Shown: positions 14,756 to 21,208, counted from the stretch's first letter. The stretch is DNA of 21,392 bases from SIG587 sp045649505 (GCA_045649505.1 JAZRQA010000021.1:1-21392), one strand, 5' to 3'. Notes: generated from the sequence alone by a model not told the origin. Numbers and translations are program-made.

Positions 14756-14784
14756 ATTATAAAGCATAATTAACTATTTGTCAA
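14756..14784 (-). promoter_or_regulatory. Consensus promoter of the candidate ncRNA
   Basis: Minus-strand TTGACA (14779-14784) and TATAAT (14756-14761) are separated by exactly 17 bases, a perfect housekeeping-sigma consensus. It lies downstream of the sstT stop and drives transcription away from it. Confidence 0.85.
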
Positions 14785-14835
14785 GAGTTTTTTTAAAACT
14801 TTTATAAAAATTATCCAAAAGTTTTCAACCGCGAT

Positions 14836-16059
14836 TTAAAAGGGTAATTTTTTGCCCTTTTTCTGCCATTCGCGAAACTCTGCGGTGGCGCAGAAAATAG
14901 CATCACCCGAGGAGTTTATTGCGGTTTCAAGAGAATCCTGAACAACGCCGATTATAAAGCCGACCGCAACGACCTGCATTGCAATTTCCTGACCTACTCC
15001 GAGCAGTGAGCAAGCCATAGGAATAAGAAGCAGCGAGCCGCCCGCAACACCCGAAGCGCCGCAGGCGCCGAGGGTTGCAACAAAGCTTAAGATGATGGCA
15101 AGGATAATGTTAACGCTTATTCCTTGAGAAAAGGCGGCGGCAAGGGACATAACAGTTATTGTTATTGCGGCGCCGTCCATATTTATTGTTGCGCCCAAGG
15201 GGATACAAACGCTGTAGTATTCCCTGTCAAGACCTAATTTCTCGCAAAGGTTCATATTAACGGGAATATTAGCCGCTGAGCTTCTTGTAAAGAAGGCGGT
15301 AATGCCCGATTCCTTGAAGCAACGCAGTACCAGCGGATATGGGTTGCGCTTGAGCGCAATGGCGACAATGAGCGGGTCAATAACAAAGGCGACAACAAGC
15401 ATACAGCCGACAAGCACAGCAAGCAGTTTGCCGTAGTCGGTAAATATCTGTAGTCCGTATTCGCTTACAGAGCCGTAAACCAGACCCATAATACCAAAGG
15501 GTGCCGCCTGAATAACCCAGGAGACTGCCTTTGATACGGCGTTAGATATATCGGTGAGCACCTGCTTGGTCTTATCACCTGCAAGAAGGCGAAGGGCAAG
15601 GCCTAAAATTATTGCCCAGGTAAGTATTCCGACATAATTTGCATCGATAAGGGCCTTTACGGGATTTGATACCATATTGGTGAGCAGGGTTTTAAATACC
15701 TCACCGAGTCCCGTCGGGGCGGTATTTTCTGCTACAGAGGAAAGAGGTATCGTAACGGGGAAAAGATAGCTTGCACAAACGGCGGTTACGGCCGCTAAAA
15801 ATGTGCTGAGCATATAAAAGAAAACAACGGTGCTAAAGCGTTTGCCTATTCCCATAGCAGCGCAGGAAAGGGATGAAATTACCAGCACAAAAACAAGAAT
15901 TGGCGCGATGGCTTTAAGAGCGCCTACAAAAATATCACCCAAAACCGTTACAAAGGCGGCGGACGGCACAAAGAGCCCTAAGCACACGCCGATGACAAGG
16001 CCGATGGCAATTCGAAGGATTAGGGGTGATTTGGCGTAGTAGCCGAAAATCTTTTTCAT
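14836..16059 (-). CDS. sstT: Serine/threonine:Na+ symporter SstT
   Basis: This 407-residue multi-pass membrane protein of the dicarboxylate/amino acid:cation symporter family is predicted to import serine and threonine with sodium. The sequence shows about eight long hydrophobic segments and re-entrant hairpin regions. The substrate-site motifs are FFTRSSAANIPVN (serine-rich loop) and PLGATINMDGAAITITV, with GACGASGVAGGSLLLIP near the second hairpin; these match SstT rather than GltP. GGAGGT lies before the ATG. It is monocistronic, with its own promoter. The neighbouring DUF1015 protein may also touch serine metabolism, which is inference only. Confidence 0.95.
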   Translation of the reverse strand: MKKIFGYYAKSPLILRIAIGLVIGVCLGLFVPSAAFVTVLGDIFVGALKAIAPILVFVLVISSLSCAAMGIGKRFSTVVFFYMLSTFLAAVTAVCASYLFPVTIPLSSVAENTAPTGLGEVFKTLLTNMVSNPVKALIDANYVGILTWAIILGLALRLLAGDKTKQVLTDISNAVSKAVSWVIQAAPFGIMGLVYGSVSEYGLQIFTDYGKLLAVLVGCMLVVAFVIDPLIVAIALKRNPYPLVLRCFKESGITAFFTRSSAANIPVNMNLCEKLGLDREYYSVCIPLGATINMDGAAITITVMSLAAAFSQGISVNIILAIILSFVATLGACGASGVAGGSLLLIPMACSLLGVGQEIAMQVVAVGFIIGVVQDSLETAINSSGDAIFCATAEFREWQKKGKKLPF

Positions 16060-16090
16060 AAATTACCTCCAAGAATGAAATTACAAAAAC

Positions 16091-16119
16091 AGTATAACAT
16101 ATATTGGTTTTTTAATCAA
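16091..16119 (-). promoter_or_regulatory. Promoter of sstT
   Basis: Minus-strand TTGATT (16114-16119) and TATACT (16091-16096) are 17 bases apart, about 32 bases before the sstT start. Confidence 0.72.
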
Positions 16120-16135
16120 TCAATAAAATAATTAA

Positions 16136-16151
16136 GCAAGCCTAGGCTTGC
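16136..16151. repeat. Perfect 16-bp palindrome between sstT and galM
   Basis: GCAAGCCTAGGCTTGC is self-complementary over its whole length. It lies 17 bases upstream of the sstT -35 and 40 bases upstream of the galM -35. No T run follows, so it is not a terminator; an operator is possible. Confidence 0.6.
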
Positions 16152-16190
16152 CGATGTTGGTTTTTGGGCAGAAAATTTCTTTAAAACCGA

Positions 16191-16219
16191 TTGCGATTTT
16201 TTAAAATAGGTGGTATAAT
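16191..16219 (+). promoter_or_regulatory. Promoter of galM
   Basis: TTGCGA (16191-16196) and TATAAT (16214-16219) are 17 bases apart, followed by GGAGGT and the ATG at 16253. Confidence 0.75.
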
Positions 16220-16252
16220 CAATGGTAGTATACACAAAATCGGAGGTACAAT

Positions 16253-17281
16253 ATGAGTGTTACAAAAAGACTTTTCGGTAGGTTATCTGATGGACGAGAG
16301 GTTACTTGCTTTAAAATTACTGATGAAAGCGGTACACAGGCTGAAATTTTAGACTACGGTGTTGCAATACGCACCTTGAAGGTCTTTGATAAAAACAATA
16401 ATTTAACCGATGTTGTTTTGGGATATGATACGATTGAGGAATATGTAAACAATGATGGTTATTTCGGCGCGGTTGTCGGCCGTTTTGGAAACCGTATTCG
16501 CGATGGAAAATTCACCCTGAATGGCAAGGAATATACTTTAGCCACAAATAACGGGCCAAACCATCTTCACGGCGGTAAAATTGGGTTCAATAAGTATATT
16601 TGGAATTCCAAGGTATTAGAAAACGGTGTTGAATTTAGTATATTGTCCCCCGACGGTGATGAGGGATATCCGGGTAATCTTAATGTTACGGTAACTGTCA
16701 CCTTAGTTGGCAGTGAGTTAAAGATATCCTATCGCGCTGTATCGGATGAGGATACAATTATAAATCTTACAAATCATACATATTTTAACCTTAACGACAC
16801 AAAGGGTAAAATTTACGATTATCTTTTAACCGTAAATGCAGATAGCTTTACCATCAACGATGCCAACGGTTTGCCGACGGGCGAGATAGTACCTGTAGAA
16901 AACACTGCAATGGATTTTCGCACCGAAAAGACAATAGGCGAGCGTATAGGAAGCGAGGATATATCGGTAAAGCTTTTTGGCGGATATGATTCAAACTTTA
17001 TTTTAAGCAGCAATACTGCGGCTGTTGTGCGCTGTGTTGAAAGCGGTATCACTATGACCGTTGTTACCGACCAACCCGGTATGCAGTTTTATACCGCTAA
17101 CAAAACCTCTGAGCGCAACGGTAAAAACGGCTTAAAATACGGACGCCACAGCGGTTTTTGCATGGAAACTCAGCACTATCCCGACTCTATAAATCATCCC
17201 GAATGGCCAACCTGTATTTTAAAAGCGGGTGAGGAATTTAAAAGCAGCACAACATATTCCTTCTCGGCAAATTGCAAATAA
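16253..17281 (+). CDS. galM: Aldose 1-epimerase (galactose mutarotase)
   Basis: This 342-residue cytosolic enzyme interconverts alpha and beta anomers of galactose or glucose, feeding the Leloir pathway. Family motifs are visible in order: VVLGYDTIEEY, GRFGNRI, NGPNHLHGG (substrate His), NLTNHTYFNL (catalytic His), and the C-terminal METQHYPDSINHPEWP carrying the catalytic Glu. Length is the family norm. The ribosome site is GGAGGT before the ATG. It stands alone, with its own promoter and terminator; no galK, galT or galE is adjacent, so co-regulation with sugar genes would be elsewhere. Confidence 0.95.
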   Translation: MSVTKRLFGRLSDGREVTCFKITDESGTQAEILDYGVAIRTLKVFDKNNNLTDVVLGYDTIEEYVNNDGYFGAVVGRFGNRIRDGKFTLNGKEYTLATNNGPNHLHGGKIGFNKYIWNSKVLENGVEFSILSPDGDEGYPGNLNVTVTVTLVGSELKISYRAVSDEDTIINLTNHTYFNLNDTKGKIYDYLLTVNADSFTINDANGLPTGEIVPVENTAMDFRTEKTIGERIGSEDISVKLFGGYDSNFILSSNTAAVVRCVESGITMTVVTDQPGMQFYTANKTSERNGKNGLKYGRHSGFCMETQHYPDSINHPEWPTCILKAGEEFKSSTTYSFSANCK

Positions 17282-17301
17282 TAATTATTTAAAAATAAAA
17301 T

Positions 17302-17341
17302 AGCCCCGTTAAGCGCGCCAAAACGCACCCGAACGGGGCTT
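17302..17341 (+). terminator. Terminator of galM
   Basis: AGCCCCGTT (17302-17310) pairs with AACGGGGCT (17332-17340). The 21-base loop can form a small GCG/CGC inner pair, and a T-rich tail follows. The loop is larger than usual. Confidence 0.8.
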
Positions 17342-17394
17342 TGAATTTTTATGGTAATATAAAACGGCAAAAAAATAAAAACTTGACGAACCGA

Positions 17395-17470
<76 letters not shown>

Positions 17471-17505
17471 ATAAGGTAATTCGTCAAGTTTTTAAGGCAA
17501 GGTAT

Positions 17506-17534
17506 ATAATAACATACTATTTTTGAAAAAGCAA
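17506..17534 (-). promoter_or_regulatory. Promoter of tRNA-Ala
   Basis: Minus-strand TTGCTT (17529-17534) and TATTAT (17506-17511) are 17 bases apart, about 36 bases before the tRNA. Confidence 0.65.
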
Positions 17535-17586
17535 GTATAATTTTAAAAAATATATGAGAAAATAAAAAAAGAAAACAAAAAAACAC

Positions 17587-17614
17587 TTGACAATGGAAAA
17601 AAATAGGATATAAT
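17587..17614 (+). promoter_or_regulatory. Promoter of tRNA-Gln
   Basis: TTGACA (17587-17592) and TATAAT (17609-17614), both consensus, are 16 bases apart, with transcription expected just before the tRNA. Confidence 0.85.
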
Positions 17615-17630
17615 AGTTTTTGTTACCCGA

Positions 17631-17704
17631 TGGGGAATAGTGTAACGGTAGCACGACAGACTCTGACTCTGTTTGTTGGGGTTCGAATCCCTATTCCCCA
17701 GCCA
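17631..17704 (+). tRNA. tRNA-Gln (anticodon CTG)
   Basis: A 74-nt cloverleaf with encoded CCA. The acceptor starts with U1 (TGGGGAA/TTCCCCA), typical of tRNA-Gln, with discriminator G73. The anticodon stem ACAGA/TCTGT encloses CTCTGAC, giving CTG, which reads CAG. The T-loop is GTTCGAATC. It has a consensus promoter upstream and a terminator immediately after the CCA. Confidence 0.95.
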
Positions 17705-17736
17705 AAAAATCTCGTTCTTCGGAACGAGATTTTTTT
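17705..17736 (+). terminator. Terminator of tRNA-Gln
   Basis: CTCGTTC (17711-17717), loop TTCG, GAACGAG (17722-17728), extended by A/T pairing and a T run. It begins on the base after CCA. Confidence 0.93.
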
Positions 17737-17738
17737 AT

Positions 17739-17899
17739 CCATTGCGAAAGCAATGGTATATCATCAGCCGTCAGGCTGTATATCATCAACAACGGTGGTA
17801 CCGTTGTTGTATCGCATCACACCCTTAGGTGTGTATAAAAACCTTTCGCAATGATGATATACAAAACTTCGTTTTGATGATATCCACGGCTTCACCGTG
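17739..17899. repeat. Modular array of six short hairpins with TATATCATC linkers
   Basis: Six consecutive perfect hairpins occur: 17739-17756, 17765-17778, 17787-17809, 17818-17833, 17862-17876 and 17885-17899, with GC-richer stems of 5-10 bp and loops of 3-5. The left hairpins are joined by TATATCATC or near copies; the right ones are joined by its complement GATGATAT. In addition, 17741-17750 is a perfect reverse complement of 17843-17852, and 17756-17765 of 17853-17862, so alternative long-range folds exist. There is no coding potential. It looks like a dispersed structured repeat lying directly after a tRNA gene. Confidence 0.88.
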
Positions 17900-17926
17900 A
17901 TTTAATCTGTACTATTTCAAACATAC

Positions 17927-17963
17927 AGCTTGAAAAATCAAGCAGCGCAGAGTATTCCGTTAA
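17927..17963 (+). repeat. 37-bp direct repeat, copy 1
   Basis: It begins with the hairpin GCTTGA-AAAA-TCAAGC and continues AGCGCAGAGTA. It matches 19014-19050 at 36 of 37 positions. The two copies bracket the toxin-like/immunity-like gene pair. Confidence 0.95.
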
Positions 17964-17977
17964 TAATGAACTGATAA

Positions 17978-18103
17978 ATGCAAATTCCATGTGCCGACAT
18001 GGGGTGTGTAGATGAGAAACAGCGTAGCGAAACCCTAGATATTGCGCCCGAGGTCGCAAAGGAATATTTTGCGAAAGGCTGTATCTTTTCCATGCTGTTT
18101 TAA
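17978..18103 (+). CDS. Possible small ORF of 41 residues, uncharacterised
   Basis: This short plus-strand frame carries the coding-like stretch DEKQRSETLDIAPEVAKEY and three cysteines (C5, C10, C34). It lies between the first direct repeat and the cassette promoter. There is no recognisable ribosome site before the ATG at 17978 or the internal ATG at 17999, so it may be a decayed gene fragment or part of a non-coding repeat. It could also be a remnant of a recombinase or other mobile gene. I do not recognise a family. Confidence 0.3.
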   Translation: MQIPCADMGCVDEKQRSETLDIAPEVAKEYFAKGCIFSMLF

Positions 18104-18122
18104 AAGATGTCATCAAATGTCA

Positions 18123-18150
18123 TTGAATGTCCTTTTTTTGAATATATAAT
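18123..18150 (+). promoter_or_regulatory. Promoter of the toxin-like/immunity-like pair
   Basis: TTGAAT (18123-18128) and TATAAT (18145-18150) are 16 bases apart, followed by AAGGAG and the ATG at 18181. Confidence 0.6.
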
Positions 18151-18180
18151 ATTCTTATAAAATGAAAAAAGGAGCATAAA

Positions 18181-18738
18181 ATGAATTTTTTAGAGAAACT
18201 GTTTTCTGCAGGAGTTTGGCGCAAAAACGAGCCTTTTACACCAAAATGGAAAAAATGGATACATCGCAATTTGAGTGATAATCATTGTTTGGAATGCTTA
18301 ATGCTTGATGGCTGTTGGTTTTTAAAGGAGAAAACTCCCGAATGGCCGCACCACCAATTTTGTCATTGTGTCTTAGAAGATATCTCGTATAACGATATAA
18401 TAACAAAAAGTTCATCCGATAGCACTTATAGTAAATTCGATCCATATCTATTTGATACCAAGGGCGAATATGGACACGGTAAAGATAAACTTTTTAAATC
18501 TTGGGGTTATTCGGTTGTAGATGCGAAATATTTAAAAGCAGAAATCGAAAAGCAAGCTTTAGAAAAATATAAAAATGGGGATTACGTTTTAGGAAAATTA
18601 AATAAAGATGGACAAAGATTAAGCATTAAAATAGAAATTGCTCGAAAAGATAACGGTAATAAAGTATCTTTTATAACCGGATGGATGGTTTATCCAAATG
18701 GTCACATTCAATTAACTACACCATATGGAGGTAAGTGA
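18181..18738 (+). CDS. Toxin-like protein with CxxC...HHxxCxC motif (MuF-type remnant or polymorphic toxin)
   Basis: This is a 185-residue soluble protein. Residues about 36-62 contain CLECLMLDG followed by HHQFCHC, resembling the metal-binding end of phage Mu F-like head morphogenesis proteins. The C-terminal half (about 88-185: GKDKLFKSWGYSV, then KIEIARKDNGNKVSFITGWMVYPNG and TTPYGGK) resembles small domains found at the ends of polymorphic toxins (DUF6883-like; recall only). No signal peptide or export domain is present, so it looks like a detached toxin tip. Codon use is more AT-rich than in the neighbours, suggesting transfer. AAGGAG precedes the ATG. The next gene begins one base after its stop. 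The function is an inference. Confidence 0.45.
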   Translation: MNFLEKLFSAGVWRKNEPFTPKWKKWIHRNLSDNHCLECLMLDGCWFLKEKTPEWPHHQFCHCVLEDISYNDIITKSSSDSTYSKFDPYLFDTKGEYGHGKDKLFKSWGYSVVDAKYLKAEIEKQALEKYKNGDYVLGKLNKDGQRLSIKIEIARKDNGNKVSFITGWMVYPNGHIQLTTPYGGK

Positions 18739-18739
18739 T

Positions 18740-18988
18740 ATGAAAGAAATGGATTGTGTGGAAGTAATAGTTGAAAAAAATAAGTACGCTAAGGAAGGCG
18801 TTCACAAAGGAATGCAGGGTTGGATATGCTTAGAACAAAGATTTCCAAATTATTGGTTAGTTAATTTTCCGCAGTACGGAGAAAAAGACGACATCGCAGA
18901 AATAAGTGTAAAAGAAGAAGATTTGAAACTTATTCCTAAAATGGATGCCAAAGTCAATGAGCGCATTAAAACCAAATTTGGCGATTAA
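18740..18988 (+). CDS. Small SH3-like protein, probable immunity partner (DUF4926-like)
   Basis: This is an 82-residue acidic protein. The pattern DCVEVIVEKNKYAKEGVHKG, GWICLEQRF, YWLVNFPQYGEKDDIAEISV, EEDLKLI fits a small beta-barrel of the kind seen in DUF4926-like immunity proteins, where a Lys-Gly turn precedes a VxF strand. An ATG at 18725 is in frame but overlaps the upstream gene and the ribosome site itself; GGAGG at 18727-18731 lies eight bases before the ATG at 18740, which is therefore the start. Coupling to the toxin-like gene, one base apart, and the shared AT-rich composition support a toxin/immunity module. Assignment rests on pattern and context only. Confidence 0.5.
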   Translation: MKEMDCVEVIVEKNKYAKEGVHKGMQGWICLEQRFPNYWLVNFPQYGEKDDIAEISVKEEDLKLIPKMDAKVNERIKTKFGD

Positions 18989-19013
18989 AAGCATGTATGA
19001 AATTTCAGTACAT

Positions 19014-19050
19014 AGCTTGAAAAATCAAGCAGCGCAGAGTATCCCGTTAA
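19014..19050 (+). repeat. 37-bp direct repeat, copy 2
   Basis: It matches 17927-17963 with a single difference and in the same orientation. Sequence beyond it differs from that beyond copy 1, so the similarity ends sharply at the right edge. Confidence 0.95.
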
Positions 19051-19096
19051 GGCTAATTTCCGAGGATTTTTTATTTCACCTCACAAGTATTATGCC

Positions 19097-19126
19097 TTGA
19101 CAACGATTATAAAATTGTATTATAAT
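19097..19126 (+). promoter_or_regulatory. Promoter of the lipoprotein gene
   Basis: TTGACA (19097-19102) and TATAAT (19121-19126), both consensus, are 18 bases apart. Confidence 0.78.
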
Positions 19127-19155
19127 TTTAGTAGAGAACACAAGGGGATGTTTAT

Positions 19156-19923
19156 ATGAAAAAATTTGCAAAAGTATCAGCCGTTATTCTTTGTTTAGCA
19201 ATTGTTGCAACGCTATGCGCCTGCAAAAATTCAGATGTAGCGACATCTGCAAATAACACATCCCTTGATACGGTGACATCTTCCGCCGTTTCTGATACTA
19301 CTCAGGTGCAAAACTCCTCTGAAGAATCAAGTGTTCCGAGTGTATTAAGTGCACCCAGTAAGCCACAGACCTCAAGCACACCGAGCAAGCCATCAGTTTC
19401 TTCAAAAAACACCCAATCAAGCAAACCGCAAACCTCAAGCGCAACCGAAAAGACACCCGCGCAAAAGATTGTGGGTAAATGGCGCGCAAATATAGATATG
19501 GCTCCTTTGCTTGTCGAGCAGGGAATAGCGGTAGAGGGCGAACAGATAGTGTCCTGTGATGTTGAATATACATCGGGTGGCGTGATTTATGAGGTTATTG
19601 ACAGAACATCTCTCAAAGCAGCCTATACGAATATTTTCAACAAAATGATTAATGATACATTAACTCAACAAAATCTCACAAAAGAACAGTTTGAATCTCA
19701 AATGGGAATGACAATTGAGGAATATCTTGCACAGACCGTTCAGATGTCTATGGATATGGTGCCTCAGACCATTATAAGTGCGTATAAGTTTGAGGGAAAT
19801 GACCTGTATATCAGGGATCAGGATGACACTGATTTTGTTAAAATTCAGTATTCCTTCAGCGGGGAAAACAAGCTGACTATAGTCGAGGACGGAATTAGTG
19901 TTACATACACACGAATAGGCTGA
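19156..19923 (+). CDS. Surface lipoprotein with Ser/Thr/Pro-rich linker and lipocalin-like domain
   Basis: This is a 255-residue secreted lipoprotein. A signal peptide (1-22) with basic start and hydrophobic core ends in the lipobox LCAC, giving lipid attachment at C23. Residues about 30-105 are a low-complexity Ser/Thr/Pro linker with repeats of the kind SKPQTSS and STPSKPSVSS, suited to spanning the cell wall. From about 106 (IVGKWRANIDM) to the end, the pattern IVGKW plus beta-rich segments and YKFEGNDLYIRDQ resembles lipocalin-like or DUF4923-type domains of gut bacteria. The ligand is unknown. GGGG precedes the ATG with good spacing. It lies between two repeat families and ends 1 base before the long inverted repeat. 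Confidence 0.85.
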   Translation: MKKFAKVSAVILCLAIVATLCACKNSDVATSANNTSLDTVTSSAVSDTTQVQNSSEESSVPSVLSAPSKPQTSSTPSKPSVSSKNTQSSKPQTSSATEKTPAQKIVGKWRANIDMAPLLVEQGIAVEGEQIVSCDVEYTSGGVIYEVIDRTSLKAAYTNIFNKMINDTLTQQNLTKEQFESQMGMTIEEYLAQTVQMSMDMVPQTIISAYKFEGNDLYIRDQDDTDFVKIQYSFSGENKLTIVEDGISVTYTRIG

Positions 19924-19924
19924 T

Positions 19925-20065
19925 TATAATGAATATAGGTTGGTGAAAAAGCGCAAGTGCGCTTTTTCACGGACAAATTTCTAATTTGTCCGTGAAATTA
20001 TAAAAATAATTTCACCTATTTCATTGCAATGATGTCGGCGTAAATAATCAAGGATTATTTACATA
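19925..20065 (-). repeat. Right arm of the 141-bp long inverted repeat
   Basis: This is the reverse complement of bases 1-141 at 139 of 141 positions. The only two differences are the loop dinucleotide of the hairpin AAAAAGCGCA-AG-TGCGCTTTTT (19946-19967), which reads AG on the plus strand in both arms. It starts one base after the lipoprotein stop codon and could also serve as that gene's terminator. Confidence 0.95.
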
Positions 20066-20089
20066 AAACCGCTATGTGTAGCGGTTTTT
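20065..20089 (+). terminator. Hairpin with T run after the inverted repeat
   Basis: AAAACCGCTA (20065-20074) pairs with TAGCGGTTTT (20079-20088), with a 4-base loop and a run of T at the end. It is a plausible terminator for the lipoprotein transcript. Confidence 0.75.
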
Positions 20090-20116
20090 CGAAAAGCTTT
20101 ATTTGAAAGCTTTTCG
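20090..20116. repeat. Perfect 11-bp hairpin
   Basis: CGAAAAGCTTT (20090-20100) and AAAGCTTTTCG (20106-20116) with loop ATTTG. It directly follows the previous hairpin, continuing the tandem-hairpin style of the adjacent repeat arm. Confidence 0.8.
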
Positions 20117-20148
20117 TCTACCGATTATCATTATTACTCAAAAAACGC

Positions 20149-20181
20149 AAAACTGTCACACAAGCAGGTGTGACAGTTTTT
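20149..20181 (+). terminator. Strong hairpin with T run upstream of the bile salt hydrolase
   Basis: AAAACTGTCACAC (20149-20161) pairs perfectly with GTGTGACAGTTTT (20168-20180) around a 6-base loop, followed by T. It is 53 bases before the hydrolase start, so it either ends upstream transcription or acts in the hydrolase leader. Confidence 0.8.
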
Positions 20182-20233
20182 AATTTGCATAAAATAAAAA
20201 AATTCCCTAAAAATATAGTGGGAAGTGAAAAAT

Positions 20234-21208
20234 ATGTGCACAGCAATAACCTATAAAACAAATAATTTTTATTTTGGCAGAACCCTTGATTATGAATTCT
20301 CCTTTGGAGAGGAAATTACGGTGGTACCGCGCAAATTTTCCTTTACCTACCGAAACGGTTTTATTAGTTCAAGACACTATGCAATTATAGGTATGGCGCA
20401 TGTAGCTGATAATTATCCCCTTTATTATGACGCCGCTAACGAAAAAGGTCTTTGTATGGCAGGATTAAATTTTTTAGGAAATGCGGTCTATCGGGAATCG
20501 GTACAGGGGAAGGATAATATAGCCTATTTTGAACTTATTCCTTGGATTTTGGGACAGTGCGCAACAGTAAAAGAAGCAAAGGATAAACTCGGAAATATTA
20601 ACATCACCGCTACTGCATTTAACGACAAATTATCACCCGCACAGCTTCATTGGCTTATTGCAGATAAAAAGGAGTCAATAGTGGTGGAGTCGGTGGAAGA
20701 GGGGATAGTAGTTTACGATAATCCTATGGGAGTGCTTACAAATAATCCGCCCTTTGATATGCAGAAGTTTTTGCTAAATAACTATATGGGCTTGACTGCA
20801 AAAGCACCCCAAAACAGATTTTGTCAAAATATTTATCTCGCCCCCTATAGCCGCGGAATGGGGGCATTAGGGCTACCGGGCGATTTATCCTCACCTTCTC
20901 GCTTTGTAAGAGCGTCGTTTACTAAGCTTAATTCGACTACCCATAGTGACGAAAAACATAGCGTGGGGCAGTTTTTTCATATTCTAGGCACAGTTGAGCA
21001 GGTGAGCGGATGCTGCGAGTTAGAAAACGGTGAATACGAGAAAACTATTTACACCTGTTGTATAAATGCTGACAAGGGAATATATTATTATACCACTTAC
21101 GGAAACCGTCAGATAACCGCGGTAAATATGCACCGATTAAACCTTGAACGCGAATGCCTTGTTCGGTATAAACTCATAAATGACGAGCAAATTAAAATAC
21201 AAAATTAG
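20234..21208 (+). CDS. Choloylglycine hydrolase (bile salt hydrolase), Ntn-hydrolase
   Basis: This 324-residue enzyme is predicted to cleave the amide bond of glycine- or taurine-conjugated bile acids in the cytosol. The expected catalytic set is visible: C2 (nucleophile after Met removal), R16 and D19 in FGRTLDYE, N79 in GLCMAGLNF, N170 in GVLTNNPPFD, and R223 in PSRFVRASF. Supporting motifs are LHWLIAD, GLPGDLSSPSRF and GIYYYTTYGNRQI. A GTG at 20225 is in frame, but the mature enzyme needs Cys at position 2, so the ATG at 20234 is the start, with GGAAGTGA as ribosome site. Penicillin V acylase is the main alternative. A gut habitat fits. Confidence 0.9.
   Translation: MCTAITYKTNNFYFGRTLDYEFSFGEEITVVPRKFSFTYRNGFISSRHYAIIGMAHVADNYPLYYDAANEKGLCMAGLNFLGNAVYRESVQGKDNIAYFELIPWILGQCATVKEAKDKLGNINITATAFNDKLSPAQLHWLIADKKESIVVESVEEGIVVYDNPMGVLTNNPPFDMQKFLLNNYMGLTAKAPQNRFCQNIYLAPYSRGMGALGLPGDLSSPSRFVRASFTKLNSTTHSDEKHSVGQFFHILGTVEQVSGCCELENGEYEKTIYTCCINADKGIYYYTTYGNRQITAVNMHRLNLERECLVRYKLINDEQIKIQN

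Noticed and set aside
17631..17704. tRNA-Gln as an integration (att) site
   Set aside because: No repeat of the tRNA 3' end was seen downstream in the window, and no integrase is present.
17739..17899. Regular spacing in the hairpin array as a CRISPR array
   Set aside because: The repeated unit is a 8-9-base linker and the intervening segments are palindromes of 14-23 bases, not unique spacers. No cas gene is present.
17892..18116. 74-residue minus-strand ORF
   Set aside because: It runs antisense through the repeat and the small ORF, has no ribosome site, and carries a composition typical of a shadow frame.
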